From the NCBI RefSeq assembly GCF_001517105.1, contig NZ_LPVF01000008.1, forward strand, positions 496,001 through 560,000: a stretch of DNA of 64,000 bases. Reading direction: 5' to 3'. The translations under genes were made by a program, and so were the position numbers. This DNA is from Bacillus halotolerans. Lineage in GTDB: Bacteria; Bacillota; Bacilli; Bacillales; Bacillaceae. Below are positions 1 to 9,199 of this stretch, piece after piece; within the stretch, counting starts at the first letter, position 1; each line of letters starts with the position of its first letter. The notes beneath the pieces were generated by a model, which did no database searches, was not told where the DNA came from, and saw only the letters and a program-made list of their open reading frames with translations.

Positions 1-399
1 CAGCGTGCTTCCGAACGTAATTGTTAATCCTTGTTTCTGAATGGTATTGGCGATTAAACCTGGCACGATAATGCCGATTCCTCGAAATTCTGCGATTTCA
101 AATGGTACAATCGGGTATAGAAAATCAAAGGCAATTTTCAGGACAATTCCTGTGATCAGCATGGCAGCGAATTTTCTGCGTCCATACAAAATCATAAACT
201 TGGATAAACCGAATTTCACAATGACATAGGTGAGCAAGCTGACTAATAATACGAGTAAAATAAAGACCGGCTGATTAAACACAAGTCCTAAATACCCCGG
301 TACAACAAGCCCTGCCGGCACAATCCCTGTTTTTTCCGCAAAAATTAAACTGAGTAGTACACCTAAAATGAGTGCAATGTATAAATCTGATCCGAACAT
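1..399 (-). CDS. pgsC: PgsC, poly-gamma-glutamate synthase membrane subunit (3' end outside window)
   Basis: Small hydrophobic membrane subunit of the poly-gamma-glutamate (PGA capsule) synthase; with PgsB and PgsA it forms the membrane complex that polymerises and exports PGA. The frame starts at ATG 399 and runs off the left edge after 133 codons; the family is about 149 residues, so roughly 16 are missing. Several hydrophobic helices are visible (MFGSDLYIALILGVLLSL start). The Shine-Dalgarno AGGAGG overlaps the pgsB stop codon and lies 9 bases before the start, so the two genes should be translationally linked in one operon. Confidence 0.93.
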   Translation of the reverse strand, partial: MFGSDLYIALILGVLLSLIFAEKTGIVPAGLVVPGYLGLVFNQPVFILLVLLVSLLTYVIVKFGLSKFMILYGRRKFAAMLITGIVLKIAFDFLYPIVPFEIAEFRGIGIIVPGLIANTIQKQGLTITFGSTL

Positions 400-413
400 G
401 TCTGCATTTCCTC

Positions 414-1595
414 CTAGCTTACGAGCTGCTTAACCTTATATTCGTGGATTTTTTCAATTAACGGCTCTGCGGCACCATGAATGTTGCCGACGCCATATAT
501 GACACGGTTGTGCATTCTTTTCTTTAACAATTCCATAATCTCTTCCGTTGATTTGTACTCCAGATCATGCAGTTTGTCTGCAGGAATTTTACCTTCTTCA
601 TAAGCTTTTACGATTGGTTCTGTTGTTTCACCGATTAAAATCAGTTCACTTGCTTCAATATAAGGCAATACGTCATTTGCGAATTGCTGTGTCCGATCCA
701 CACGGTCTGCGCGGCAGTTCATAATGATGATCGGATCATCGGTCGGATAACCGATTTCTTTTACACGTTTCCATATATTCAAAGTAGAAGAAGCGTCGTT
801 TGCGGCAAACCCATTAACAAAGTGCCCAGGCTCGCTCGGACTGATCAGCGGAAGAATTCTCATTGCTCCCGGATCTGGCGGCGCATTCAGCATTCCTTTA
901 AACGCTGTTTCTTCATCAATGCCGAGTGCTTGAGCCACACCCAATGCGAGAGAAGCATTATCAGGGAATACCATATATTCAAATTTACGAAGATATTCAT
1001 CAGTAATTTTCGAGTTATCAGCAATGATGACTTTTGTGTTTCGCTCTTTGGCTTTTTGTTTAAAGAACTCGGTATATTCACTATCTGTAATGACAAGATG
1101 GCCATTATAAGGAATAGTAGCGGTAAACGCTTCCGCAATTTCATCTAGCGTCGGTCCCATGACATCCATATGGTCTTCCAGCACGTTTACGATGACACCG
1201 ATATTAGCTTGAAGAAGTTCTTCCTGAAAGATAATTTGATAGTCCGGATTAACGGCCATACATTCACTGACGAGGGCGTTGGCTCCTCTTTCTACCGTTT
1301 CTCTCATGACTTCTTTTTGTTCGCCGATATTCGGTCCCTGAGGTTTCCGTTTAATCGGCTTTTCCTCCGGTGTATCCCAATAGATCATTCTTGCGTCTGT
1401 TCCTGTCGTTTTTCCGACAGTTTTGTAACCGGCTTCTATTAATATTCCGGTTGTCAGCCTTGTCACAGTGGACTTTCCTCGGATGCCGTTAATATTCACT
1501 CGAACAGGGAGGGCATCAATGTTTTTCTGATGTCGCCGTTTTTCTAATATTCCGATGACCAGTATGACAGCACAGGCTATAATGAGTAACCACAT
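414..1595 (-). CDS. pgsB: PgsB, poly-gamma-glutamate synthase catalytic subunit
   Basis: ATP-dependent amide ligase that builds gamma-linked polyglutamate. The 393 residues match the usual family length. An N-terminal membrane helix (about residues 2-17) is followed by a P-loop-like GIRGKST (37-43), as in Mur-ligase/folylpolyglutamate synthetase relatives. It is the first gene of the pgs operon, with pgsC 14 bases downstream. AAGGAG lies about 13 bases before the ATG, a long spacing. In B. subtilis the operon is controlled by DegU and SwrA; that is family knowledge, not read from this sequence. Confidence 0.95.
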   Translation of the reverse strand: MWLLIIACAVILVIGILEKRRHQKNIDALPVRVNINGIRGKSTVTRLTTGILIEAGYKTVGKTTGTDARMIYWDTPEEKPIKRKPQGPNIGEQKEVMRETVERGANALVSECMAVNPDYQIIFQEELLQANIGVIVNVLEDHMDVMGPTLDEIAEAFTATIPYNGHLVITDSEYTEFFKQKAKERNTKVIIADNSKITDEYLRKFEYMVFPDNASLALGVAQALGIDEETAFKGMLNAPPDPGAMRILPLISPSEPGHFVNGFAANDASSTLNIWKRVKEIGYPTDDPIIIMNCRADRVDRTQQFANDVLPYIEASELILIGETTEPIVKAYEEGKIPADKLHDLEYKSTEEIMELLKKRMHNRVIYGVGNIHGAAEPLIEKIHEYKVKQLVS

Positions 1596-1639
1596 TGCTT
1601 ATCGACATCTCCTTCTATATTGTTGTAAATTCATTCATC

Positions 1640-1667
1640 AGTATATAGAATCACTATGAATTCTCAA
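1640..1667 (-). promoter_or_regulatory. Predicted sigma-A promoter of pgsB
   Basis: On the minus strand TTGAGA (1662-1667) and TATACT (1640-1645) are separated by 16 bases, about 45 bases upstream of the pgsB start. This is a good -35/-10 pair in the right position; the start point is not proven. Confidence 0.6.
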
Positions 1668-2325
1668 TCGGCATTATGTAACATAATCTCCCCTAATCTA
1701 CTGAGCCAAACTTCTCTTTTGAAAGAGATTTTGTACCTACAAAGTGTTTTCTATTTTTGGAAATTGACAGGACTTACATCTTATCGATTTTTTTAATACT
1801 AAAAACGAATGCGCTTTCATTTACCAAATGATTTCCTTCTGGACGTTTAGTCACGCCTTGAATGTTCAGTTTAATATGCATTTCAAATCAATCTTTTTTC
1901 CGGCCCGGTATATCAGGCTTTTGCTGATACAATGCGTGTTTCCGGTTCTTATGAACACAAAATTATTTCTGCCTGTTTCTTAAGGATAAGGTCATAATGT
2001 CATCCTTTCTGCACGGAATAGACAATATTAGGCCCATTCCAAATTGACTAATGGCCCCTGCAATAAAAACGGCAAACAAACAGGTCCAGGTTCTCTAACA
2101 TAATTAAACATTTCCTGGGCGGATAGTCTAATCTGTTTCATCCTATTTACAGGTCTAAACGCATGACTTTGAAACAATTTTAATAAAACTTAATATTCGT
2201 TCATGAAATGTTCATCCAGATTTGTGAAGACTTTGTCAAAAAAAGCGTGATGATCTTTAAATTCTCATATTTATACACCATTTACAGTTCGGTTTGCTCT
2301 ATCGCCATGTTTTATTTTTTTCTTA
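1668..2325. other. Gene-poor interval between the pgs and rbs operons
   Basis: About 650 bases without an intact gene. It is AT-rich and probably holds the distal pgs regulatory region near its left end. The only coding-like signal is a short minus-strand stretch at 1963-2088, listed separately. No repeats, tRNA or mobile-element ends were seen. Confidence 0.6.
1963..2088 (-). pseudogene. Possible C-terminal remnant of a membrane transporter
   Basis: Forty-one codons ending in TAA read as a hydrophobic helix (LFAVFIAGAISQFGMGLIL) followed by a charged tail, which is how the last helix of a major-facilitator transporter usually looks. A TAG sits two codons upstream of the stretch in the same frame. 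Another frame continues the coding look upstream for about 20 codons. There is no start or ribosome site. This is a weak call made by eye; it could be chance. Confidence 0.25.
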
Positions 2326-2353
2326 TTGCCAATAACGGAATGTTCATGATAAT
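2326..2353 (+). promoter_or_regulatory. Predicted rbs operon promoter
   Basis: TTGCCA (2326-2331) and GATAAT (2348-2353) lie 16 bases apart, about 40 bases before rbsR. The catabolite-response element begins 7 bases after the -10, placing it over the transcription start. Confidence 0.55.
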
Positions 2354-2359
2354 CTATCT

Positions 2360-2375
2360 ATGTAAACGGTTACAT
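2360..2375 (+). promoter_or_regulatory. cre-type operator (CcpA and/or RbsR)
   Basis: ATGTAAACGGTTACAT fits the catabolite-responsive-element consensus WTGNAANCGNWWNCAW at every position and is nearly palindromic. It lies just after the predicted -10 of the rbs promoter, the right place for a repressor. RbsR is a LacI-family protein, so it may use the same or an overlapping site. Confidence 0.8.
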
Positions 2376-2393
2376 ACATGAGGAGGAGCTGTG

Positions 2394-3383
2394 TTGGCTA
2401 CAATTAAAGATGTCGCGGGAGCCGCGGGCGTCTCAGTTGCAACGGTCTCCCGCGTTCTGAATGACAACGGTTATGTGCATAAAGAAACGAGAATACGTGT
2501 GATGGCCGCCATGGAGAAGCTGAACTATTATCCGAACGAAGTCGCCAGGTCTCTTTATAAAAGAGAATCCAGGCTGATCGGGCTTTTGCTTCCGGACATT
2601 ACAAACCCTTTCTTCCCCCAGCTTGCCCGCGGCGCGGAGGATGAATTGAACCGGGAAGGCTATCGGCTTATTTTCGGCAACAGTGACGAGGAATTAAATA
2701 AAGAACTTGAATACCTTCAAACCTTTAAACAAAATCATGTCGCAGGTATTATTGCTGCAACAAATTATCCGCATCTTGAGGAATACAGCGGCATTGATCA
2801 GCCAGTCGTTTTCCTGGACAGAACACCTGAAGGCGCTCCTTCTGTATCCAGTGACGGACATACCGGAGGGAAATTAGCAGCGGAAGCAATTGTTCATGGA
2901 AAAAGCAAACACATTACGCTCCTGAAGGGCCCTGCTCACCTGCCCACTGCCCAAGACCGCTTTCACGGCGCTTTAGAGGTATTACAGCAGGCGGGTGTTG
3001 ATTTTCAGATCATCGAGACGGCGTCCTTTTCTTTTAAGGATGCACAGGCACTGGCAAAGGAGCTGTTTGTCTTATATCCTGAGACAGACGGGGTAATTGC
3101 CAGTAATGACATTCAAGCAGCGGCTGTTTTGCATGAAGCTTTACGGCGCGGGAAAAAAGTGCCCGAGGATATTCAAATTATCGGCTACGATGATATTCCC
3201 CAAAGCGAGCTGCTGTTTCCGCCGCTGTCAACGATTAAACAGCCGGCATATGACATGGGTAAAGAAGCGGCTAAACTTCTTTTGAGCATCATAAAAAAAC
3301 AGCCTCTCGCAGAAACGGCGATTCAAATGCCCGTCATGTATATAAGAAGAAACACGACAAGAAAGGAAGAAAACGATGCGTAA
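2394..3383 (+). CDS. rbsR: RbsR, LacI-family repressor of the ribose operon
   Basis: Transcriptional repressor of ribose uptake genes. The first 20 or so residues (ATIKDVAGAAGVSVATVSRV) are a LacI-type helix-turn-helix, followed by a periplasmic-binding-protein-like effector domain (about 60-325). The start is taken at TTG 2394, 7 bases after AGGAGG, giving 329 residues; GTG 2391 is an alternative but sits closer to the ribosome site. The stop overlaps the rbsK start (ATGCGTAA). It is the first gene of rbsRKDACB. Confidence 0.93.
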   Translation: MATIKDVAGAAGVSVATVSRVLNDNGYVHKETRIRVMAAMEKLNYYPNEVARSLYKRESRLIGLLLPDITNPFFPQLARGAEDELNREGYRLIFGNSDEELNKELEYLQTFKQNHVAGIIAATNYPHLEEYSGIDQPVVFLDRTPEGAPSVSSDGHTGGKLAAEAIVHGKSKHITLLKGPAHLPTAQDRFHGALEVLQQAGVDFQIIETASFSFKDAQALAKELFVLYPETDGVIASNDIQAAAVLHEALRRGKKVPEDIQIIGYDDIPQSELLFPPLSTIKQPAYDMGKEAAKLLLSIIKKQPLAETAIQMPVMYIRRNTTRKEENDA

Positions 3384-4257
3384 TATTTGTGTGATAGGAA
3401 GCTGTTCTATGGATTTGGTGGTCACCTCAGACAAACGCCCAAACGCGGGCGAAACCGTGCTGGGTACTTCATTTCAAACTGTGCCGGGCGGTAAAGGCGC
3501 GAATCAGGCTGTTGCCGCCGCCAGACTCGGCGCCAATGTTTTTATGATTGGCAAGGTTGGTGACGATCATTATGGAACAGCCATCATGAATAATTTAAAA
3601 GCAAACGGTGTTCGCACCGATTATATGGAACCGGTTACACATAAAGAAAGCGGCACCGCCCACATCGTGCTTGCCGAAGGTGATAACAGTATTGTCGTCG
3701 TTAAAGGCGCAAATGATGAGATCACCCCATCTTATGCGATAGACGCTCTTGAAAAGCTTGAAAATATCGATATGGTTCTGATTCAGCAGGAAATCCCGGA
3801 AGAAACGGTTGATGAAGTGTGCAGATACTGCCATTCTCACGACATCCCGATCATGCTTAACCCGGCACCGGCCCGCCCGCTGAAGCAGGAAACCATTGAC
3901 CATGCCACCTATCTTACGCCGAATGAACATGAGGCGGCGATCTTATTTCCGGAACTGACGGTTTCTGCAGCATTGGCGCTTTATCCGGCGAAGCTCTTTA
4001 TCACTGAAGGCAAACAAGGCGTGCGCTATTCATCCGGCAGCAAAGAGCGGATCATCCCTTCCTTCCCTGTTGAGCCTGTCGATACAACCGGGGCGGGTGA
4101 TACGTTTAACGCGGCTCTTGCTGTGGCCTTGGCGGAGGAAAAAGATATTGAAGCTGCATTACGGTTCGCAAACCGCGCCGCCTCCCTATCTGTATGTTCT
4201 TTCGGCGCTCAAGGCGGGATGCCGTCCAGAAAAGAAGTAGAGGAGCTGCTGTCATGA
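3376..4257 (+). CDS. rbsK: RbsK, ribokinase
   Basis: Phosphorylates ribose to ribose 5-phosphate with ATP after uptake. It is a PfkB-family sugar kinase of 293 residues with the N-terminal GGKGANQ (38-44) and the C-terminal DTTGAGDT (236-243), whose last Asp is the catalytic base and whose GAG forms the anion hole. It overlaps rbsR at its start and rbsD at its end (ATGA), so translation is coupled across the three genes. Confidence 0.95.
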   Translation: MRNICVIGSCSMDLVVTSDKRPNAGETVLGTSFQTVPGGKGANQAVAAARLGANVFMIGKVGDDHYGTAIMNNLKANGVRTDYMEPVTHKESGTAHIVLAEGDNSIVVVKGANDEITPSYAIDALEKLENIDMVLIQQEIPEETVDEVCRYCHSHDIPIMLNPAPARPLKQETIDHATYLTPNEHEAAILFPELTVSAALALYPAKLFITEGKQGVRYSSGSKERIIPSFPVEPVDTTGAGDTFNAALAVALAEEKDIEAALRFANRAASLSVCSFGAQGGMPSRKEVEELLS

Positions 4258-4649
4258 AAAAACACGGTATACTGAACAGTCATCTTGCCAAGCTATTGGC
4301 TGACCTTGGCCATACTGACAAAATTGTCATCGCTGATGCAGGGCTTCCCGTTCCTGACGGCGTCCTGAAAATTGATCTCTCACTGAAGCCGGGTTTCCCG
4401 GCTTTCCGGGATGTAGCCGCAGTGCTGGCAGATGAAATGGCGGTTGAAAAAGTAATTGTCGCATCCGAAATAAAGGTATCCAATCCAGAGAATGCGAGTT
4501 TTATAGAAACCCTTTTTTCTGAAGAGGCAGTTGACTGCCTTCCCCACGAGGAATTTAAGGAGCTGACTAAAGAAGCTAAAGCTGTCATACGAACAGGAGA
4601 ATTCACACCATACGCCAACTGCATCCTGCAGGCGGGTGTGCTTTTCTAG
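4254..4649 (+). CDS. rbsD: RbsD, D-ribose pyranase
   Basis: Converts the pyranose form of ribose into the furanose form that ribokinase uses. The 131 residues equal the family length. The N-terminal [16 protein letters not shown] is typical, with the conserved His near the start, and the C terminus [17 protein letters not shown] is the family signature. The start at 4254 overlaps the rbsK stop (ATGA). A longer frame exists upstream, but coupling to rbsK makes this ATG the clear choice. Confidence 0.94.
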   Translation: MKKHGILNSHLAKLLADLGHTDKIVIADAGLPVPDGVLKIDLSLKPGFPAFRDVAAVLADEMAVEKVIVASEIKVSNPENASFIETLFSEEAVDCLPHEEFKELTKEAKAVIRTGEFTPYANCILQAGVLF

Positions 4650-4663
4650 AAAGGAGGACCGAT

Positions 4664-6145
4664 ATGCAAATCGAAATGAATGACATTCATAAAGCATTCG
4701 GAAAAAACCAGGTGCTTTCAGGTGTGTCCTTTCAGCTCAAGCCTGGCGAAGTTCACGCACTGATGGGAGAAAACGGCGCCGGCAAGTCCACCCTGATGAA
4801 CATCCTGACTGGTCTGCACAAACTGGACAAAGGACGGATCACCATAAATGGTAACGAGACGTATTTCTCCAACCCAAAGGAAGCCGAGCAGCACGGAATC
4901 GCCTTCATCCATCAGGAACTGAATATCTGGCCGGACATGTCCGTACTTGAGAATCTATTTATCGGAAAAGAAATGTCAACGAAATTTGGTATTTTACAAA
5001 CTAGAAAAATGAAAGCGCTAGCAAAAGAACAATTTGATAAACTATCCGTCTCTCTTTCACTTGATCAAGAAGCGGGTGAATGTTCTGTCGGACAGCAGCA
5101 GATGATTGAAATCGCAAAAGCGCTCATGACAAATGCCGAGGTGATCATTATGGATGAACCTACCGCGGCTTTGACTGAACGGGAAATCAGCAAGCTGTTT
5201 GACGTCATTACGGCTTTAAAAAAGAACGGTGTTTCCATTGTATACATCTCACATCGAATGGAAGAAATTTTTACGATTTGCGACAGAATCACCATTATGC
5301 GTGACGGAAAAACCGTTGATACAACAAACATTTCAGAAACCAATTTTGACGAGGTCGTGAAAAAAATGGTCGGACGTGAGCTGACGGAACGGTATCCTAA
5401 ACGCGTCCCTTCACTCGGAGACAAAATATTTGAGGTGAAAAACGCCTCCTCAAAAGGAAGCTTTGAAGATATCAGCTTTTATGTCCGTTCCGGTGAAATT
5501 GTCGGCGTTTCCGGTTTAATGGGAGCCGGACGAACAGAAATAATGAGAGGACTGTTTGGCATTGACCGGCTCGATTCGGGTGAGATTTGGATTGCAGGAA
5601 AAAAGACTGCGATTAAAAATCCGTATGATGCTGTGAAAAAAGGGCTCGGTTTTATTACGGAAAACCGCAAGGATGAAGGACTGCTGCTCGACACATCGAT
5701 TCGGAAAAATATTGCGCTGCCCAATTTAGCCAGTTTTTCTCCAAAGGGCATCATTGATCACAAGCGGGAAGCAGCGTTTGTAGACCTTCTCATAAAACGC
5801 CTGACCATCAAAACGGCTTCACCAGAAACGCACGCGCGCCATTTGTCCGGCGGCAACCAGCAAAAGGTCGTGATTGCCAAATGGATCGGTATCGGCCCAA
5901 AAGTGCTCATATTGGATGAGCCGACAAGAGGCGTGGATGTGGGCGCGAAACGGGAAATCTATACGCTGATGAATGAGCTCACTGAACGCGGTGTCGGCAT
6001 CATTATGGTGTCATCAGAGCTGCCGGAAATACTCGGGATGAGTGACAGAATCATCGTCGTCCATGAAGGCAGAATCAGCGGAGACATCGAAGCGCGTGAA
6101 GCGACACAAGAACGAATTATGACACTTGCCACGGGAGGGCGGTAA
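4664..6145 (+). CDS. rbsA: RbsA, ribose ABC transporter ATP-binding protein
   Basis: Double-domain ATPase (493 residues) that powers ribose import through RbsC. The first nucleotide-binding domain has Walker [10 protein letters not shown] (near 36-44), a QQQ-type signature (SVGQQQM) and Walker [11 protein letters not shown]. The second has the degenerate Walker [10 protein letters not shown] but an intact signature LSGGNQQK and [11 protein letters not shown], as usual for sugar importers of this class. AAGGAGG precedes the ATG. The following rbsC start lies 1 base after the stop. Confidence 0.95.
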   Translation: MQIEMNDIHKAFGKNQVLSGVSFQLKPGEVHALMGENGAGKSTLMNILTGLHKLDKGRITINGNETYFSNPKEAEQHGIAFIHQELNIWPDMSVLENLFIGKEMSTKFGILQTRKMKALAKEQFDKLSVSLSLDQEAGECSVGQQQMIEIAKALMTNAEVIIMDEPTAALTEREISKLFDVITALKKNGVSIVYISHRMEEIFTICDRITIMRDGKTVDTTNISETNFDEVVKKMVGRELTERYPKRVPSLGDKIFEVKNASSKGSFEDISFYVRSGEIVGVSGLMGAGRTEIMRGLFGIDRLDSGEIWIAGKKTAIKNPYDAVKKGLGFITENRKDEGLLLDTSIRKNIALPNLASFSPKGIIDHKREAAFVDLLIKRLTIKTASPETHARHLSGGNQQKVVIAKWIGIGPKVLILDEPTRGVDVGAKREIYTLMNELTERGVGIIMVSSELPEILGMSDRIIVVHEGRISGDIEAREATQERIMTLATGGR

Positions 6146-6146
6146 C

Positions 6147-7117
6147 ATGAAAACGGAACAACTGAAGCAATCAGAAAAAAACAGATTCACTTCGATGGCG
6201 TCATGCAGAAGCTCGGCCCGTTTCTCGGTTTATTTATTCTCGTTATGATCGTATCGATTTTAAACCCGAGCTTTCTTGAGCCTTTGAATATTTTAAACCT
6301 GCTACGGCAGGTGGCGATTAACGGATTGATCGCATTCGGCATGACCTTCGTTATTTTAACTGGCGGCATTGATCTTTCTGTCGGGGCTATTCTCGCCCTG
6401 TCCAGCGCCTTAGTCGCGGGTATGATTGTATCTGGTGCCGACCCGATTCTCGCCGTCATCATAGGCTGTCTGATTGGCGCTCTTCTCGGGATGATCAACG
6501 GACTGTTAATCACAAAAGGGAAAATGGCCCCTTTTATCGCGACGCTTGCGACCATGACTGTCTTCCGCGGACTTACTCTTGTGTATACAGACGGAAACCC
6601 GATCACAGGGCTTGGCACTAACTATGCCTTTCAGCTGTTCGGCCGCGGTTATTTCTTAGGAATTCCAGTACCTGCAATTACAATGGTTCTCGCCTTTGTT
6701 ATCCTTTGGGTGCTGCTACACAAAACGCCGTTCGGGCGCCGGACATACGCAATTGGCGGCAATGAAAAAGCGGCACTCATCTCAGGCATAAAAGTCACAC
6801 ATGTAAAAGTCATGATTTATGCTTTAGCCGGTCTATTATCCGCCCTTGCCGGCGCGATTTTGACTTCCCGTCTCCACTCGGCACAGCCGACAGCTGGAGA
6901 ATCATATGAACTGGATGCCATCGCAGCGGTTGTCTTAGGCGGAACGAGTCTTTCCGGGGGCCGCGGGCGCATTGTCGGAACGTTAATCGGGGTGCTGATT
7001 ATCGGCACACTCAATAACGGACTCAACCTGCTTGGCGTCTCATCATTTTATCAGCTGGTTGTTAAAGGGATTGTCATTTTAATCGCGGTATTATTAGACC
7101 GCAAAAAGTCAGCATAG
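6147..7117 (+). pseudogene. rbsC: RbsC, ribose permease, frameshifted near the N terminus
   Basis: Membrane permease of the ribose ABC importer. The expected ATG is at 6147, but that frame leaves the RbsC sequence after about 11 codons. The A7 run at 6175-6181 would need eight As to join the start to the rest (EKKQIHFDGVMQKLG...). With one base restored the product is 323 residues, the normal family size. The remaining frame from ATG 6203 would give 304 residues and keep all membrane helices, so partial function is possible. Most likely a sequencing error in a homopolymer. Confidence 0.85.
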
Positions 7118-7128
7118 GAGGGTTTTAC

Positions 7129-8047
7129 ATGAAAAAGGCTGTATCCGTCATTTTGGCGCTGTCACTGTTTGTATTGAGCGCCTGTTCGCTTGAGCCTCCC
7201 CAATGGGCGAAGCCGTCAAACTCAGATAAGAAAAAGGAATTTACCATTGGCTTGTCGATCTCAACGCTTAACAATCCCTTTTTTGTTTCTTTAAAAAAAG
7301 GGAATTGAAAAAGAAGCGGAAAAGCGCGGAATGAAGGTCATCATCGTCGATGCCCAAAATGATTCCTCCAAGCAGACTAGTGATGTGGAGGACTTAATTC
7401 AGCAAGGCGTTGATGCCCTGTTAATCAATCCAACTGATTCTTCGGCTATTTCAACGGCAGTAGAGTCTGCAAATTCGATCGGTGTGCCTGTCGTCTCAAT
7501 CGACCGGTCCGCTGAACAAGGCAAAGTAGAAACCCTCGTGGCTTCCGACAATGTAAAAGGCGGAGAAATGGCCGCAGAGTTCATCGCAGACAAGCTTGGA
7601 AAAGGTGCTATGGTGGCGGAGCTTGAAGGCGTTCCGGGTGCCTCAGCTACACGGGAACGCGGTTCAGGCTTTCACAAAATCGCAGATCAAAAGCTGGACG
7701 TTGTCACAAAACAATCAGCTGACTTTGACCGCACTAAAGGCCTGACTGTCATGGAAAATCTGCTCCAAGGACACCCGGATATCCAAGCGGTTTTCGCTCA
7801 TAATGATGAAATGGCGCTTGGAGCTCTCGAAGCGATTAACAGCTCCGGCAAAGAAATTTTAGTCGTCGGTTTTGACGGAAATAAGGATGCCATTTCTTCG
7901 ATTAAAGACGGTAAGCTCTCAGCCACTGTCGCTCAGCAGCCTGAATTGATCGGTAAACTGGCAACGGAAGCAGCGGATCAGATTTTACATGGAAAGAAAG
8001 TTAAGAAAACAATATCAGCACCTCTGAAACTGGAAACGAAAAAATAA
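7129..8047 (+). pseudogene. rbsB: RbsB, ribose-binding lipoprotein, frameshifted
   Basis: Extracellular ribose-binding lipoprotein that feeds RbsAC. ATG 7129 follows AGGAGGG. The N terminus has a lipoprotein signal with lipobox LSAC (Cys near 20). The frame ends after SLKKGN because one extra base lies in the A7GGGAA tract at 7293-7304. Removing one base rejoins it to the downstream frame and gives 305 residues, the normal length. The downstream part (Met at 7331) has the full periplasmic-binding fold. Without the signal peptide it could not be exported, so the indel is either an error or inactivates ribose uptake. Confidence 0.87.
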
Positions 8048-8051
8048 TGCA

Positions 8052-8083
8052 AAGGATCAGATCTTTATCTGATCCTTTTTTAT
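8052..8083 (+). terminator. rbs operon terminator
   Basis: Inverted repeat GGATCAGAT-cttt-ATCTGATCC followed by six Ts, directly after the rbsB stop. Confidence 0.85.
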
Positions 8084-8117
8084 GTTTAGCAACCGGCCAA
8101 AACGTGAAAGGAATAAT

Positions 8118-8133
8118 AGAAATGATTATTTCT
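8118..8133. promoter_or_regulatory. Perfect palindrome upstream of ywsB
   Basis: AGAAAT-gatt-ATTTCT is an exact inverted repeat about 22 bases before the ywsB start. It could be an operator; the regulator is unknown. Confidence 0.35.
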
Positions 8134-8155
8134 CTTATGTGAGGAGAGGAACGCA

Positions 8156-8692
8156 ATGAACAAACCCATGAAAATACTGTCTACACTTGCACTTGCAGCC
8201 GGAATAACTGCGGCTTCTGCCGGCGGCGCAAACACAATTCATGCACAACAGCCAGAAACAAACGTAAGCATTGATGATTTATACAGCTATCCGATTGATT
8301 CCTACTTGGTTTCAGCAGAGGCTCTGAATGTCAGAACAAAGGCCTCCGCTACAAGCGCTAAAGCCGACACCCTTCATCTGGGCGACAGCTTAAAGCTCAT
8401 TTCGTTTTCAAATGCTGATTGGGCAAAGGTTCATTACAAAAACGGAAAGACAGGCTTTGTCTCCACTCATTACATTGTAAAGGCAGCAACAACGATAAAA
8501 ACCAAAACAAAGACGAAAGCATATACATCCGCTGAAGGAAAAAGCATCAAGACACTCCCGGCTAACACAAGCGTATCTTTTTTAGGCTGGAGTAAAACAA
8601 AAAAAGGCGGCTTTGACTTTGATTGGGTCTATGCAGATTACGGCGGTAAGACAGGTTATATCAAAACAAAGGACCTGCAGATGACAAAATAA
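8156..8692 (+). CDS. ywsB: YwsB, secreted protein with two SH3-type domains
   Basis: The 178 residues begin with a signal peptide (KPMKILSTLALAAGITAASA, cleavage near residue 30) followed by two bacterial SH3 repeats (about 50-108 and 112-175). The first carries the usual LNVRTKAS start and the ends read GKTGFVSTHYI and GKTGYIKTKDL. Such domains bind cell-wall peptides, so the protein is probably exported and wall-associated. No catalytic domain is present. GAGGAGAGG precedes the ATG. It is monocistronic, with its own terminator. Confidence 0.88.
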   Translation: MNKPMKILSTLALAAGITAASAGGANTIHAQQPETNVSIDDLYSYPIDSYLVSAEALNVRTKASATSAKADTLHLGDSLKLISFSNADWAKVHYKNGKTGFVSTHYIVKAATTIKTKTKTKAYTSAEGKSIKTLPANTSVSFLGWSKTKKGGFDFDWVYADYGGKTGYIKTKDLQMTK

Positions 8693-8693
8693 C

Positions 8694-8734
8694 CGAAAGG
8701 GATTCCGTTTACAGAACGGAATCCCTTTTTTCTT
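8694..8734 (+). terminator. Terminator after ywsB
   Basis: GGGATTCCGTT-tacag-AACGGAATCCC followed by a T-run, immediately after the stop. Confidence 0.85.
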
Positions 8735-8783
8735 CGCTAATGATGGATTGAATTGTCGCATTCAAAATATTTCTTAGGAAATA

Positions 8784-8812
8784 TTGTCGTATGCCGTGTC
8801 GAAACCTATACA
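8784..8812 (+). promoter_or_regulatory. Predicted ywsA promoter
   Basis: TTGTCG (8784-8789) and TATACA (8807-8812) with a 17-base spacer, 45 bases before the ywsA start. Confidence 0.5.
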
Positions 8813-8857
8813 TGATCAACAGCATTTTTGTTTACGTTAAAGGATGGAGGTGGAAAA

Positions 8858-9154
8858 ATGGATCAATTTGAAGCTGCATATGAATCGTATAAATCCAAAC
8901 AAACAAATATCGATCAGCCAGTTGATACGTCCGGAAAAGAAGAAATTATCGCGGTCAGAAGAAATGAGGAAGACAATATTATCGCGGTGAAAACGAACAC
9001 AGGAAGAGAACTGGACTATCCCACTGCGCTATCAGAAGCAAAAGCGGGAAAGATCGCTCACGTTGATGTATTTCATAAATACGGACGTGACATTTTACGA
9101 AGTGAACCAGACGGCATAAAGGATAATAACCTATCTGAATTACCCGATTTTTAA
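8858..9154 (+). CDS. ywsA: YwsA, small conserved protein
   Basis: A 98-residue soluble protein of unknown function. The start at 8858 is chosen because GGAGGTGG lies just upstream; an upstream in-frame codon would place that site inside the gene. The middle contains EIIAVRRNEEDNIIAVKT and a TGRELDYPTAL segment, which resemble the DUF3892-type proteins of bacilli that often accompany sporulation or stress genes. No signal peptide or membrane helix. Confidence 0.85.
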   Translation: MDQFEAAYESYKSKQTNIDQPVDTSGKEEIIAVRRNEEDNIIAVKTNTGRELDYPTALSEAKAGKIAHVDVFHKYGRDILRSEPDGIKDNNLSELPDF

Positions 9155-9155
9155 T

Positions 9156-9199
9156 AGAGAAAGCCCTGTCCCATTCCGGACAGGGCGTTTCTTTTTTAA
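9156..9199. terminator. Bidirectional terminator between ywsA and ywrO
   Basis: Stem GCCCTGTCC-cattc-CGGACAGGGC flanked by A-rich and T-rich arms, placed where ywsA (+) and ywrO (-) converge. Confidence 0.85.

Noticed and set aside
684..1148. 154-codon plus-strand frame inside pgsB
   Set aside because: Antisense shadow of a well-conserved gene.
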